Shown here piece after piece: positions 1 to 9,491 of a stretch of DNA of 64,000 nt. A program made the position numbers and the translations under genes. The stretch lies in NCBI RefSeq assembly GCF_900105045.1, contig NZ_LT629739.1, forward strand, positions 1,364,001-1,428,000, written 5' to 3'. Under the pieces are notes generated by a model that worked only from the letters and a program-made list of their open reading frames with translations, was not told the origin of the DNA and ran no database searches. Within the stretch, counting starts at the first letter, position 1, and each line of letters begins with the position of its first letter. This DNA is from Brevibacterium picturae. GTDB lineage: Bacteria > Actinomycetota > Actinomycetes > Actinomycetales > Brevibacteriaceae.

Positions 1-1109
1 TCGCGCGTGCCATATGCAGCGAGATAAGCCAACCACCGACGAGGCGGGTCGATGCTCGCGATAGCCTCGCGCGGAGCAACGTCATAAAATTCCCTAACCC
101 CTCTACTGAGTACTTCAAAGAATTCCGGGCCTGTCCGCGGTACTTCGCGGTAGTAGTAGAACAGATCCTCGCCAAGGCATTTCTTGTACCAGTACTCGAC
201 ATAAGTCGTCGTGTAATTGTGGACAATAGATTCGACGCGCTCCGCGACATGTATTCGTTGCGCAAGATCGTCTATGTTTGACTTCTGTTGAGTGATTGAC
301 TGACCATCTTCTCGGTGTCGCCAGTGGTAGACGGTTTCAGGCAGAATGTCGAGAGTAGCATCGTTAACAAATAGCTTTGCAGTGCATTCTTGATCTTCGT
401 ATAGTGTTCCCGTAGGAAACTCACCCACGTTGTCATTCCAGGTAGTTCGTTTGAATATCTTATTGCAGGCAAACACGTCCCACATCACAGCGGGCAGTTC
501 CTTTGCGGTAATACCGATTCGACGCTCATCGTGTACAAGGTCGACCCAGAACGGCACCCAGTGACGAGTGGAGTTGAACCGATCGATGGAACCTATGACC
601 ACATCAGAACCTGACTCTTCAGCCGATTCCATCATCAGACGAAACGCCTGAGGTGCGACGAGGTCATCAGAATCAATAAAGGTCATATAGGGTGCGCGGG
701 ACTTCTTGATCCCAGTGTTTCTTGCAGCGCCCAGCCCCTGATTCTCCTGATGCACAACCCGGATTCGTCCGTCAACGGCAGCAACTCGATCGGCTATCGA
801 CCCGGTCTTGTCCTGCGAACCATCGTTGATAATGAGCATTTCCCAGTTCATATATGACTGCGCTGCGATCGATTCGACGCATTCTTCGAGGTACTTAGCC
901 ACGTTGTAAGCCGGGACAATTACAGAAAGTTGCGGGTTAGCAGGAAAATCGGTGATCGCAGATGCTAGCTGGACCTTTTCCGCCGATTCCGACTCTGCAA
1001 GTGATGTGTTGAAACGTCTTGTCGCTCTCACGAGCTGGTTCTTAGCCAAAGATCCGACCTGACGCACCTTGCGGCGAGCGGTCTTCTGCATTGATGAGGC
1101 GGTTGTCAC
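1..1109 (-). CDS. GT2 family glycosyltransferase, 3' end cut by window edge
   Basis: The reading frame is open from a GTG at 1109 to the window start, about 369 codons, so the C-terminus is missing. Residues about 54-160 form a GT-A/GT2 domain: it opens with LSVIVPAYNVAKYLEEC, has INDGS, and carries the metal-binding DSDD (in TFIDSDDLV); further on comes an EDQE acceptor-side motif. These families transfer a sugar from an activated nucleotide donor at the inner face of the membrane. The start overlaps the stop of the upstream fused polymerase as GTGA (1106-1109), so it is the last visible gene of the nine-gene glycopolymer operon and is probably translationally coupled. A short basic N-terminus precedes the domain. 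Its sugar and linkage cannot be told from sequence. Confidence 0.85.
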   Translation of the reverse strand, partial: MTTASSMQKTARRKVRQVGSLAKNQLVRATRRFNTSLAESESAEKVQLASAITDFPANPQLSVIVPAYNVAKYLEECVESIAAQSYMNWEMLIINDGSQDKTGSIADRVAAVDGRIRVVHQENQGLGAARNTGIKKSRAPYMTFIDSDDLVAPQAFRLMMESAEESGSDVVIGSIDRFNSTRHWVPFWVDLVHDERRIGITAKELPAVMWDVFACNKIFKRTTWNDNVGEFPTGTLYEDQECTAKLFVNDATLDILPETVYHWRHREDGQSITQQKSNIDDLAQRIHVAERVESIVHNYTTTYVEYWYKKCLGEDLFYYYREVPRTGPEFFEVLSRGVREFYDVAPREAIASIDPPRRWLAYLAAYGTR

Positions 1110-4100
1110 TGTGAGTTTCCTTCTCTGTGGGGCAGCAGCGCTTGTGCATTGCTTTTATTGTCAACGGGTTCCATTTTTGTTTGCGTATCGTGTTTAGCGA
1201 GAATCATGTTCCGCAGTTTTTCAACTGAGGAGGCAGCCCTAATCTCTTGAGGTATAGCAGGGCCGTTTAGCGGCGAACTTTCCAGTAATTGGTTTGCAAG
1301 TTCTACCAAACTTCGATGGTCTTTGACTGCCCGAGCCACGGTGTTACTCCACCGATCATAGAATCCACGCTCTTCAGCGTAGCTCGACAAGTCAGGAACA
1401 TGGTGGATCACAGGTTTACCGGTCAACGAGAAGTCGACGGCAATTGATGAATAGTCGGTAATGAGCAAATCTGCAAGGGTCATGAAATCCTCAACGAAGG
1501 GCTCCTCGGAGACATCAATGACTTGGTGCCGATTCGCCTCCCGAAATCTTGTCATGTGGTGATAACGCACAAGGACTGTGCTGTCCGTTTGTTCTGAAAG
1601 AGCATGTAAATCGATCAAGTCCGGCCATGCTGAATCTCCACCGTAGCGATCGGCCTCGCGCCAAGTAGGAACGTACAGGATCACTCGTTCGTTATCGTCG
1701 ATTCCAAGTCTGTGACGAAGACTGTTCTGAACGATCGGTCCCTTAGCCAATCGCAAATTTCGAGGATATTCGACTAACTCCGTCTGACCAGGGTAGCCGA
1801 GACCGGTCCGGAGATCTTGCTCTGCATCCTTTGACTGTACAAGCAATAGATCCCACTGCCTTACTTCGTTGCGCATTAGCCGTCGATATGTAAGTGGCAC
1901 TCGCCTCTGAGGGATATCCCACAATAGTTTCTTGATAGGCGTACCGTGCCAGGTTTGCAGATAGAACTGTCCGGAAAGCTTCCGAACGTAATAGGGAAAA
2001 TTGTTGTTGTTGATCCACACTCGGCTTGTTGCCAAAACGCGATGCCACTCTGTGGTGCCTTCGACGACTGGGATTCCACCGTCTGGTACGTCGACTCGGC
2101 GGTCACGGACGGACCAATAAAGTGGAATTGCGGAATCTTCTTCGCGGATGGCGTCGAATAACGCTCTCGGGTTATCGTTCGCCGACTTCCCGTTGTACGA
2201 CTCGAAGACGATGCCGTCGGTCAAGGGGCCCCAGTCACGGTCACGGAGAGCAAAACTGCCGACCTTGGTCCTCTCCTGGGTCGACCATGGCGGTGATGCT
2301 GTGACGGCTACTGCCCCGGAACTACGCCCTTCGAGACGAATTGTGTTCCACTCGGTGAAGCAGTCTACGGGTCGGATCGCCAGTGTGCCTGCGACGCGTG
2401 CCCACCCTTCCGCTTGATCGGCCGAGGAACCGAATCGGACATGGTAGCCGCCGGCCATAGCCGCGACCGTACCGCCCTCAGCGCCCTCGGTCGTCAGGTC
2501 GTAGACGGCAGTGAAGGTGCCATCAGCATGGAGGGTTGTTTCGTCTGGTGCGATCGTCTGATCCGACGACCTCAGCACTACACTCAGCTTCTCTGGCGGA
2601 TCGATTCTTCCAGTGACAAGCAGTCGGTCGCGGTCGCTCGCCGCGCCAGTGACGGAGACGCGCTTGTAGCGTTGGTCCAGACGGACTTCGCCTTCGACGT
2701 TCGCCGAGCTACGTACGCATGAAGTGTCCGGCAGGAGGTAGTCCACGGCTTCGTGGTAAACCGGGTCTACTTGGTCACGGTCGGTACGAGCGATGATTGA
2801 CCAGGTTCGTTCTCCACCTTTGTGGAGTTGTTCGGGCAATTCCGAAAGCGAACCGGTGTAAATCGCCGGGCCCTGCGCGCGCATCGGGATTCGCTCTGCA
2901 CCGCTGCGCAGCTCCAGGCCATCGACGTCGGCACTTCCAGTCAAAGTGGCGGTTACGTTTCTGCCTTGGGTTGAGACACTTTTCGCCAGGATCGGACGGT
3001 CTGGGAGGTCCACAGGCCGGATCGAGAGCTCATCATGACTGTCGGCGACGACTGTCACCCGATTGACTCGGGCTATCGGGCTGGGCGCGATCATTCCCAC
3101 GACAGCCGCCGACTGTGCGGGGACACGCAACTGGACGCCGTCGATGTCGAACTGCCCGATCAGGTCGATTCCTCGCGAAGAGATGTCGGCAAGCGTCTCG
3201 ACGCTGATCCGTGCGCGGAAGCCTCCGTGGGCATAACTTCGCCATGGATCTCCGACCTCCAGATCGATCTTGTTATCACTCACGCTTTCGACCGGAGTGT
3301 CAGCGACCACTGCCCCGTCCATGAATCCCAGAATTCGCACGTCGACGTCGTCCGGGGCGATTCCGGGAATATAGGCACAACCTTGCAGTTCAATGACGTA
3401 TTGGTCGATCCACCGTGCGTTTCGGATGATCACCTGCGGGTCGAAGTCGACCGCTTTAGCCCGGAGGAGGCGTCGAGGAATACGCGTTTCGAGCCGCCCG
3501 ACGTATGTCGGTGCGACAAACCATGTGCCGTCGACCTGCTCGAGAGGTACTGCGGTGGTCTCTTCTGCTCGGGTGCCGAGGATCTCCTCGATGTCGTCAA
3601 GCCGTCCGGTTGCAACCACTCGCATGAAGAGACGTTCCTGAGCCGGGATCAGGTCCCAGGAGCTCTTCGACATCGTCTTCTTCAGCCGTGATGCCGCGGC
3701 GGCTAGTGCCTTTCGGAACTTTTTCGAGGCAGTGTCTAGGAACTGTGCGTGCATGGCCAGATCACGGCCGAGCCAGATCGCATATGCGCGATCGCGCACC
3801 GCTTCAGGCTCGTATTCCAGTGTTCCGGACAGTGCTTCGATCACTGTCAATCTGGCACGCAGGTCAGTGAGTCTACCCTTCCGCCGGGATCTGGTCTGTC
3901 TGCCATCGGCCAGACGCCAGAGATAGACGTCCTCCGTCAGTACATCGATGCCAGCGGCCGCGATGAACGCCCGGTAAACCGGTTCCTGATCCTCATAATT
4001 GGCGTAGCTCACCATCTCTCCGACATGACGATTCCAGAACTCTCGCCGGTAGACCTTGTTCCACAACACCGGTTCTTCCAGCAGTTCCGGCATGTCCTCG

Positions 4101-4675
4101 AGTCGCACGGCCAAGCGCCGACGAGCATGGACTCGCGTGGCAATCTTTGGACGGGAACGACCTGTCGCCCCATGACGAACATAGGACCCGGTTGCCACGT
4201 CCGACCCCGTCCTCGAAAGGGAGTCGAGCATCAGGCGATAGGCGCCGGGAAGCACCTCATCGTCCGCGTCGGCGAACGCGAGGAAGGAACCCCGAGCAGC
4301 TTCTACCCCCTGGTTCCGCGCCTCGGCAGGCCCTCGATTCTCAGTGTCGAGGACGATCACCCTTTTGTCGCAGCTCGCTTCAAAGCTCAGGACATCATCG
4401 GTTTCGTCGGTCGATCCGTCATTGACGACGATGACCTCGAGGTTCACACCGTCTTGCTGGAGAATGCTGTTAAGGCATCGTTCGATGAAGCTGGCGGCGT
4501 TGTAAGCGGGGACGACCACGCTCAGCTCTGGACCGTCGGCATGTTTCGACCGGACCGCCTGGGATGTGCCTTCTACCGTCGATTCTTCCGCGACCTTTTC
4601 TCGATATCTGCGGAAGCCGTCGAGGCCGCCGTGGCGAAGATGCCAGAGGGCCTTCCGCCACTTCTGTTCCTTCAC
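1106..4675 (-). CDS. Fused GT2 glycosyltransferase / TagF-like CDP-glycerol (polyol-phosphate) transferase
   Basis: This 1189-residue protein has two catalytic parts. Residues about 50-330 are a GT2 domain (SVVVPAYNAASFIE, VVNDGS, metal-binding ADADDE). Residues about 900-1160 match the CDP-glycerol glycerophosphotransferase family: QTWHGTPIKK near 907, YVPTWRE near 998, and ITDYSSIAVDFSLTGKP near 1072-1087. The roughly 500 residues between them are beta-rich and unrecognised. Family knowledge says TagF-type domains polymerise polyol-phosphate onto a lipid-linked teichoic acid primer at the cytoplasmic face. A GTG start at 4675 overlaps the preceding stop (GTGA, 4672-4675). Fusion of a hexose transferase with a polyol-phosphate polymerase suggests a repeating unit with alternating sugar and polyol-phosphate; this is inference. 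The donor could be CDP-glycerol, CDP-ribitol or another polyol. Confidence 0.88.
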   Translation of the reverse strand: MKEQKWRKALWHLRHGGLDGFRRYREKVAEESTVEGTSQAVRSKHADGPELSVVVPAYNAASFIERCLNSILQQDGVNLEVIVVNDGSTDETDDVLSFEASCDKRVIVLDTENRGPAEARNQGVEAARGSFLAFADADDEVLPGAYRLMLDSLSRTGSDVATGSYVRHGATGRSRPKIATRVHARRRLAVRLEDMPELLEEPVLWNKVYRREFWNRHVGEMVSYANYEDQEPVYRAFIAAAGIDVLTEDVYLWRLADGRQTRSRRKGRLTDLRARLTVIEALSGTLEYEPEAVRDRAYAIWLGRDLAMHAQFLDTASKKFRKALAAAASRLKKTMSKSSWDLIPAQERLFMRVVATGRLDDIEEILGTRAEETTAVPLEQVDGTWFVAPTYVGRLETRIPRRLLRAKAVDFDPQVIIRNARWIDQYVIELQGCAYIPGIAPDDVDVRILGFMDGAVVADTPVESVSDNKIDLEVGDPWRSYAHGGFRARISVETLADISSRGIDLIGQFDIDGVQLRVPAQSAAVVGMIAPSPIARVNRVTVVADSHDELSIRPVDLPDRPILAKSVSTQGRNVTATLTGSADVDGLELRSGAERIPMRAQGPAIYTGSLSELPEQLHKGGERTWSIIARTDRDQVDPVYHEAVDYLLPDTSCVRSSANVEGEVRLDQRYKRVSVTGAASDRDRLLVTGRIDPPEKLSVVLRSSDQTIAPDETTLHADGTFTAVYDLTTEGAEGGTVAAMAGGYHVRFGSSADQAEGWARVAGTLAIRPVDCFTEWNTIRLEGRSSGAVAVTASPPWSTQERTKVGSFALRDRDWGPLTDGIVFESYNGKSANDNPRALFDAIREEDSAIPLYWSVRDRRVDVPDGGIPVVEGTTEWHRVLATSRVWINNNNFPYYVRKLSGQFYLQTWHGTPIKKLLWDIPQRRVPLTYRRLMRNEVRQWDLLLVQSKDAEQDLRTGLGYPGQTELVEYPRNLRLAKGPIVQNSLRHRLGIDDNERVILYVPTWREADRYGGDSAWPDLIDLHALSEQTDSTVLVRYHHMTRFREANRHQVIDVSEEPFVEDFMTLADLLITDYSSIAVDFSLTGKPVIHHVPDLSSYAEERGFYDRWSNTVARAVKDHRSLVELANQLLESSPLNGPAIPQEIRAASSVEKLRNMILAKHDTQTKMEPVDNKSNAQALLPHREGNSQ

Positions 4676-5553
4676 GAACGTTCACCCCCTTGTTCCGCGT
4701 AAAGTCCGAGGACGCTTTCGACAATCGACTGGTAGTCGGATGCCCGGAAGTGGAAGGGCTGTGGCCCCCACTTGTGCTCACGGTCGATGCGGACCTCACT
4801 GCTCCTTCTGCTAACAGCTGCTGCGGAAACAGTTCGCGCCGACTTCCGGTAGCGGACATAGTCAGCGTTGGCCACAGCAGCACGGTCGGCAAATTCTTCA
4901 GCCTCAGTCGGCTTGACCGTCCGCAGGCTCGTCCAAGCGTCGCCGATGCCTCGCCCTCTCGACAGACCCCTGGCAGCATCGCGAGATCTCCGCTGCAACC
5001 GTCGCCATCGACGGCCGATCCGGGAGAAGCTGTCGTCTCGCGGATGCTGAGCCCCATCCACCGCACCGGCCCATTCGATATCGAGCAGGATAGATCGGTT
5101 CCAGAGTTTCGCCGTTTTCAGCCCGTCGATGAGTGCGGCAAAGCCTGTCTGCCAGTTCTCGAAGTGTTCGTCGGTGCCGAACTCGACCAGGCGCGCGCCT
5201 TGGCGACGTACGTCACGCACTGCTCCGCAGGATTCGAGCTCAAGTGAATTTGTCATTGTCGTCCCATCGCGGAACTGCCAATACCCTCGGCGTTCATCGA
5301 CGAGATCGATGAGCACGAGGTCGAGATCTTCAGCTTCCTTCGTGATCCGCTCGATCCCGTTGCCCCTGAGGTCGCTGGTAACCATGCGTTTCTGGAACGC
5401 CGAACTCAGGCCGCTGATGTCGACGCCCATCGTCCCGTGCGGTCGTTCCAGACTAGTAACGGAGTGTCGAGCGACGTAGGCAAGTACCGAAGCATCGGGA
5501 ATGAACTCAGCAGTGTCACGACTGACACAGGAGCCGAATATCGCTATCTTCAT
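4672..5553 (-). CDS. DUF6270-like protein
   Basis: The 293-residue product begins with MKIAIFGSCVSRDTAEF; the GSC(V)xRD opening is typical of the DUF6270 family, which often occurs inside actinobacterial and firmicute polysaccharide loci. I know of no proven biochemical role. The N-terminal GSCVSRD block could be a nucleotide- or substrate-binding loop; the rest has no motif I recognise, no signal peptide and no membrane segment, so it is probably cytoplasmic. Its ATG overlaps the exporter ATPase stop (5550-5553) and its stop overlaps the GTG of the TagF-like gene, so all three proteins are likely made in proportion. A role in modifying the glycopolymer before or during export is a guess from context. 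Confidence 0.75.
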   Translation of the reverse strand: MKIAIFGSCVSRDTAEFIPDASVLAYVARHSVTSLERPHGTMGVDISGLSSAFQKRMVTSDLRGNGIERITKEAEDLDLVLIDLVDERRGYWQFRDGTTMTNSLELESCGAVRDVRRQGARLVEFGTDEHFENWQTGFAALIDGLKTAKLWNRSILLDIEWAGAVDGAQHPRDDSFSRIGRRWRRLQRRSRDAARGLSRGRGIGDAWTSLRTVKPTEAEEFADRAAVANADYVRYRKSARTVSAAAVSRRSSEVRIDREHKWGPQPFHFRASDYQSIVESVLGLYAEQGGERS

Positions 5554-6860
5554 CGGCCCGAGTCCTGGCCGAACGCTGGTGCAACGTCCTCTTGACGAAG
5601 CCTCTCTCGCTCCTGATACCGTTCATCGGCGATCTTGCGAGCGCGAGACGCGAGCCTACGGCCGGTGAAATCATCGGCGGACGCTACAGACGAGGCTCGA
5701 TCCTTCGGGTCAGCGGCACGAAGGACCACTCGTTTGTCCCTCGGGCGCAGCCGGAGAGGCGGTGGTTCGTCATGGATGCGCGGGGCACTCACTGCCTGTG
5801 AGGCAGGTTTCGGCAGCGACGGGAACTTGGCTTTGGGAGGCTCTGGCGCACCATTTCCTGGCCAAATCTGAGCCTCTGCTACAGCTAGCATCGGTGCAGA
5901 AGTCTCTTCCACTTCATCAACCACATCCTTGCGCTTCATATGTCTGGCAACGGCTACAGCCTTCTTCACTGAGCGCGCGGCATGACGTGGAATCGGATCT
6001 CTGATGAGTTCGGGTTCGAGGACGTGGATCTCTTCTTTAACAGCGTTGCTGACGACATCATGAAGAAGCTTGTCAGCGATGTCCTCCTTGCCCTTAGCCA
6101 CATTCCACGCCCACCAGCGGTACTTCTCGGCGACCGCTTCGGCGGGGCCGTTCATGAGGATTTCTCCCTTGTGCATCCACACTGCACGCGTGCACAGCTC
6201 CTGAATCACCTTGGCTGCGTGATTGACAAGGAGCATCGTGCCGGCTTCTGCGAGCAGCTCGTCCATGGCGCGTTCGCTGCGTTCGGCGAAGGTCGCATCA
6301 CCGGTGGAGAGCGCTTCGTCAATGAGCAGGATCTTCGGCCGTGCCGCCAGTGCAATTGCAAATCGCAGTCTCGCACCCATACCGGACGAATACGTGCCCA
6401 TCGGTCGATGGATGCCAGCGCCAAGCGCAGAGAGTTCGACGACATGGTCGAACGCCTCAGCCGCTTCCTCTGGGGACAGTCCCATGGCCAAACAGCCCAG
6501 GCGAACGTTTTCACTGCCGGAGAGCGCGGGTTGCAGAGCTGCGCTCACGCCGAGGAGAAGAGGTTGATAGCGGACAAGGATGCGACCACGATCCGGCTGT
6601 TCAACTCCCGCGACGTTGCGCAGGAAGGTCGACTTGCCGGAGCCATTGGCACCGACGATGCCAACCATCTCACCTTCACGGGCGACAAAGTTGACTCCGC
6701 GCAGTGCGCGCACGGTTGTCTGGCCCCGGCGCCCGAGCATGGCGTTGCCAACGCGTCGCAGCCCCTTTGAGCTTTGACCGGGATCATTGGTGTTGACGGT
6801 GTAGCGGACCTGGACGTTCTCAGCGATGATGTTCGGATGTTCGAGTTCAGAGTCGACCAT
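5550..6860 (-). CDS. TagH-like ABC transporter ATPase with long C-terminal extension
   Basis: Residues 1-245 form a complete ABC ATPase: Walker A GANGSGKST at about 70-78, ABC signature YSSGMGARLR, Walker B ILLIDEALSTGD and a switch His in LLVNHA. This is the polysaccharide/teichoic-acid exporter class (TagH, Wzt, RfbE). About 190 further residues, rich in Pro, Ala and charged residues with no fold I recognise, follow the ATPase and are absent from the paralogue at 32550-33356. I chose the ATG at 6860 because GGGGAGGAG lies 4 nt upstream; a reading frame reaching back to 6899 lacks such a site. It overlaps the permease gene by 14 bp. The tail may bind the carried polymer, as known for some Wzt proteins, or a partner enzyme; that is inference. 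Confidence 0.9.
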   Translation of the reverse strand: MVDSELEHPNIIAENVQVRYTVNTNDPGQSSKGLRRVGNAMLGRRGQTTVRALRGVNFVAREGEMVGIVGANGSGKSTFLRNVAGVEQPDRGRILVRYQPLLLGVSAALQPALSGSENVRLGCLAMGLSPEEAAEAFDHVVELSALGAGIHRPMGTYSSGMGARLRFAIALAARPKILLIDEALSTGDATFAERSERAMDELLAEAGTMLLVNHAAKVIQELCTRAVWMHKGEILMNGPAEAVAEKYRWWAWNVAKGKEDIADKLLHDVVSNAVKEEIHVLEPELIRDPIPRHAARSVKKAVAVARHMKRKDVVDEVEETSAPMLAVAEAQIWPGNGAPEPPKAKFPSLPKPASQAVSAPRIHDEPPPLRLRPRDKRVVLRAADPKDRASSVASADDFTGRRLASRARKIADERYQERERLRQEDVAPAFGQDSGR

Positions 6861-7746
6861 AGCTCTCCTCCCCTCGCCAGAAGAATAGGAATCCGGCAAT
6901 GAGCAAGCCGACGGCCCAGACGGTTCCCATTACCCACATCCACAGCGGTGAATCGACGCCATAGAGAAGTGAGTCCCGAGTCAGAGTCAGGTATGCGTGC
7001 ATCGGGTTGAACTGCATGACAGCCAAAATTGTCGGATGATCGGACAGTCGGTCCTCGATGGAGAAGAAGACTCCGGAACCGTAAAGCCAGAAGCGGCTGA
7101 CGATGGACATGAAGTTCGTGAGGTCCGGGATCTTGTGGCCAACTCTGGCTAGGAAGCAGGCGAGTCCGACGTTGAAGATCGTCTGCAAGATGATGATCGG
7201 AATGATGAGGGCGATTCTCCAGGTGATCACCTCTGCCGGCGGGATGACCGCGATGAGGAGGGCCATGACGACCACGCTGGGGATGAAGTCGAGGAAGTTC
7301 CGCACGACGACAGATATCGGCAGAGCAGCGCGAGGGAACTGGAACCCCTTGATCATCGATGCACCCGAACGGATCGCCCCGGTACCGCCCGTCATCGACT
7401 TGCCAGTGAACTGGAAAAAGAAGACGCCGATGACTAAGTAGCCGATGAAGTTCTCAATGCCGCGGGACGACTGGAGAATGAATCCGAAGATGAACCAAAA
7501 TGCGAGCACAGAAAGCAGTGGGTTCAGGAACAGCCACCCATAGCCCAGGACGTTCTTCCTCGTTGAGCCACTCATCTTGGCCCGGGATTCGGCCAGGATG
7601 AAGTGCCGCCGGTTCCACAGCGCTCCAAGATAGCTGCGCAGGCTGGTGCGCTTTCCGACAGGGACGAGCCCTTCGCTGGAGACAGAAGGGATTGTGCTCA
7701 GACCGAGCGGATTTGCGGGGTCGCTCCGGTTCGTCGTCTCACTCAC
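6847..7746 (-). CDS. TagG-like ABC-2 family exporter permease
   Basis: The 299-residue product has a short polar N-terminus and about six hydrophobic segments, including LSVLAFWFIFGFIL and the final VGLLIAGFLFFWRGEE, as in ABC-2/TagG permeases of lipid-linked cell-wall polymers. The start is GTG 7746, which overlaps the upstream stop (GTGA, 7743-7746) and has AGGAG 10 nt before it. Together with the ATPase encoded immediately downstream it should flip undecaprenyl-diphosphate-linked polymer to the outer face. The C-terminal ending FFWRGEESYG is nearly the same as FFWQAEERFG in the second permease at 33349-34206, so the two exporters are paralogues. Substrate assignment rests on context. Confidence 0.9.
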   Translation of the reverse strand: MSETTNRSDPANPLGLSTIPSVSSEGLVPVGKRTSLRSYLGALWNRRHFILAESRAKMSGSTRKNVLGYGWLFLNPLLSVLAFWFIFGFILQSSRGIENFIGYLVIGVFFFQFTGKSMTGGTGAIRSGASMIKGFQFPRAALPISVVVRNFLDFIPSVVVMALLIAVIPPAEVITWRIALIIPIIILQTIFNVGLACFLARVGHKIPDLTNFMSIVSRFWLYGSGVFFSIEDRLSDHPTILAVMQFNPMHAYLTLTRDSLLYGVDSPLWMWVMGTVWAVGLLIAGFLFFWRGEESYGRL

Positions 7747-9491
7747 CTCGAACCAGCTCCTGTGAGCTGGGAATAGACCTGGCCATATCGACGACCGATG
7801 TCCTTCCACCTCCGTGTCCCGAGAACATGTTCACGTCCATTCTGTCCGAATCTCTTCCTCGCACCATGATCGCAGGCCAACTGAGAGAGCACGTCTGCCA
7901 GCTCCTGAGGGCTCTCCGGGGTGACGCGAAGCCCTGCTGCGTCCGGAACCAATTCCCTCAGCGCCGGCAGGTCGGAGATGATCACCGGACGGGCCAGGCC
8001 CATCGCTTCGATCGGTTTGATCGGGGTCACAAGTTCGCACACCGGCTCGTTCTTCCGAGGGACCACGATAGCGTCGAGCGCCAGCTGATACTCAATCGCC
8101 TCGGCCTGGGACACCCGCCCCGTAAAGACCGCGTTCTCGCCCAGGATCTCTGCACGTTCCCGCAGTTCCGGCAGGGCGACACCGTCTCCCGCAATGAGCA
8201 GCCGCAGATCGATGCCCTTGGCGCGAGCAAGGATGACCGCGTCGACAAGGACGTCGAGCCCTTCATAGCCGACGATCGAGGCAGCGGTTCCCACCCAGAT
8301 GCCCGCGTCAGGCAGCCCGAGGCCGACCCTGACCTCGGCAGGGGGGCGCAAGACATCCGCGTTGACAACAGCGTCGGAGACCGAGTTTGGGATGAGGGTG
8401 ATCTTCTCCTCCGGAACTCCGCCCGCTATGAGGTGATCACGCATAGTCTCACCGAGTGTGATGACAGCGTCGGCGGCCGTGGCGACCTCGATCTCCTTGG
8501 CCCGCATGAGTTCGAAACGCTGGCTGGCTCGACGGGCCTTCCGCTCTGCAGTAGTGGATCCGCCTGCCGCCCAGGTTTCCTCGAGCACACCACGAACCTC
8601 GTAGACCCAGGGCAGGCCAGCAGCGTGCGCTGCTGCTCCGGTGGCCAAACCATTGACGTAGTGCGTGGTGGTGTGGAGGACCTGGGCTCCACGTTCCTCC
8701 GCCTGTGCGGCAAGCCAATCTGCCTGGTCGCTCAGCCGAGCGGTGGGAGTGGGCAGCGGGCGCAGAGGCACCTGCCGCAGGTAGTCGATGCCGTCGACGG
8801 TTTCAACCGAATCTGAGCTCACCCGTCCGATCGTCACCGGGTAGGAGGGCCGGGTGGCGGCTGCCACTTTGTGCCCGGCCTCCTGCAGAGTGGAAAGGAT
8901 GGCGTGCGAGCGGTAGGCGTAGCCGGAACGGGTGTGCGGCAGAGAATTCGTCAGCACATGCAGAGCCGCGGGCCGGGTGAACTCCTCCGCCGTGGGAGTT
9001 GTTGAGCCTGCTGTCGTGGCAGGGGCATGTCGGGCCGTGGTGGGCCACCAGCCCGGTTGCAGGCAGAGACGCTCATCGACGAGTCGCGTGCGACGAGCAC
9101 CATCGGGCAGGACATTGATCGCCTCGTCGATCTGGCCCTTGGTCCAGCAGATGCGAGAACTCAGTGCGGCGGCACCGGGAACCGAGTGCGCAATGGTCTC
9201 GGCCTCGTCGAGGAGGCCGAGGTTGAGAGCAATCTCCCCCAGAAGCCGCGATGGCGTCCGGCAATTCGACACGAGGCTCTTCGCCTTCGTCTCCTCCCCC
9301 AACAGCCATGCAGAGGCAGCCTGGCCGGCGTCCCCGGGCACGAGACCGAGGGCGCGGCCGACGAGACGTGAAGCCGGGCCGGGCAGTCGTCGGGCCAGCT
9401 GCATGCCGAAGAACACACGATCATCGTTGACATGGGCGACGGTCGTCGAGGCCACGTTGGTGAGCTGACGGGCAAGGAAGGACAGGTTCAT
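7743..9491 (-). CDS. GT4 family glycosyltransferase with helical N-terminal domain
   Basis: The start is the ATG at 9491, which overlaps the upstream stop as ATGA (9488-9491); translation beyond it runs into the neighbouring gene. The 582-residue protein has about 150 N-terminal residues of repeat-like helices (LGEIALNLGLLDEAETIAHS resembles a TPR unit), then a GT-B fold of the GT4 family: LHVLTNSLPHTRSGYAYRSH begins the acceptor half near residue 190, IPNSVSDAVV marks the linker and PIKPIEAMGLARPVI the donor-binding EX7E-type region. Such enzymes retain anomeric configuration and use nucleotide sugars. It probably adds one of the inner sugars of the glycopolymer. Which sugar cannot be inferred. 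Confidence 0.86.
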   Translation of the reverse strand: MNLSFLARQLTNVASTTVAHVNDDRVFFGMQLARRLPGPASRLVGRALGLVPGDAGQAASAWLLGEETKAKSLVSNCRTPSRLLGEIALNLGLLDEAETIAHSVPGAAALSSRICWTKGQIDEAINVLPDGARRTRLVDERLCLQPGWWPTTARHAPATTAGSTTPTAEEFTRPAALHVLTNSLPHTRSGYAYRSHAILSTLQEAGHKVAAATRPSYPVTIGRVSSDSVETVDGIDYLRQVPLRPLPTPTARLSDQADWLAAQAEERGAQVLHTTTHYVNGLATGAAAHAAGLPWVYEVRGVLEETWAAGGSTTAERKARRASQRFELMRAKEIEVATAADAVITLGETMRDHLIAGGVPEEKITLIPNSVSDAVVNADVLRPPAEVRVGLGLPDAGIWVGTAASIVGYEGLDVLVDAVILARAKGIDLRLLIAGDGVALPELRERAEILGENAVFTGRVSQAEAIEYQLALDAIVVPRKNEPVCELVTPIKPIEAMGLARPVIISDLPALRELVPDAAGLRVTPESPQELADVLSQLACDHGARKRFGQNGREHVLGTRRWKDIGRRYGQVYSQLTGAGSR

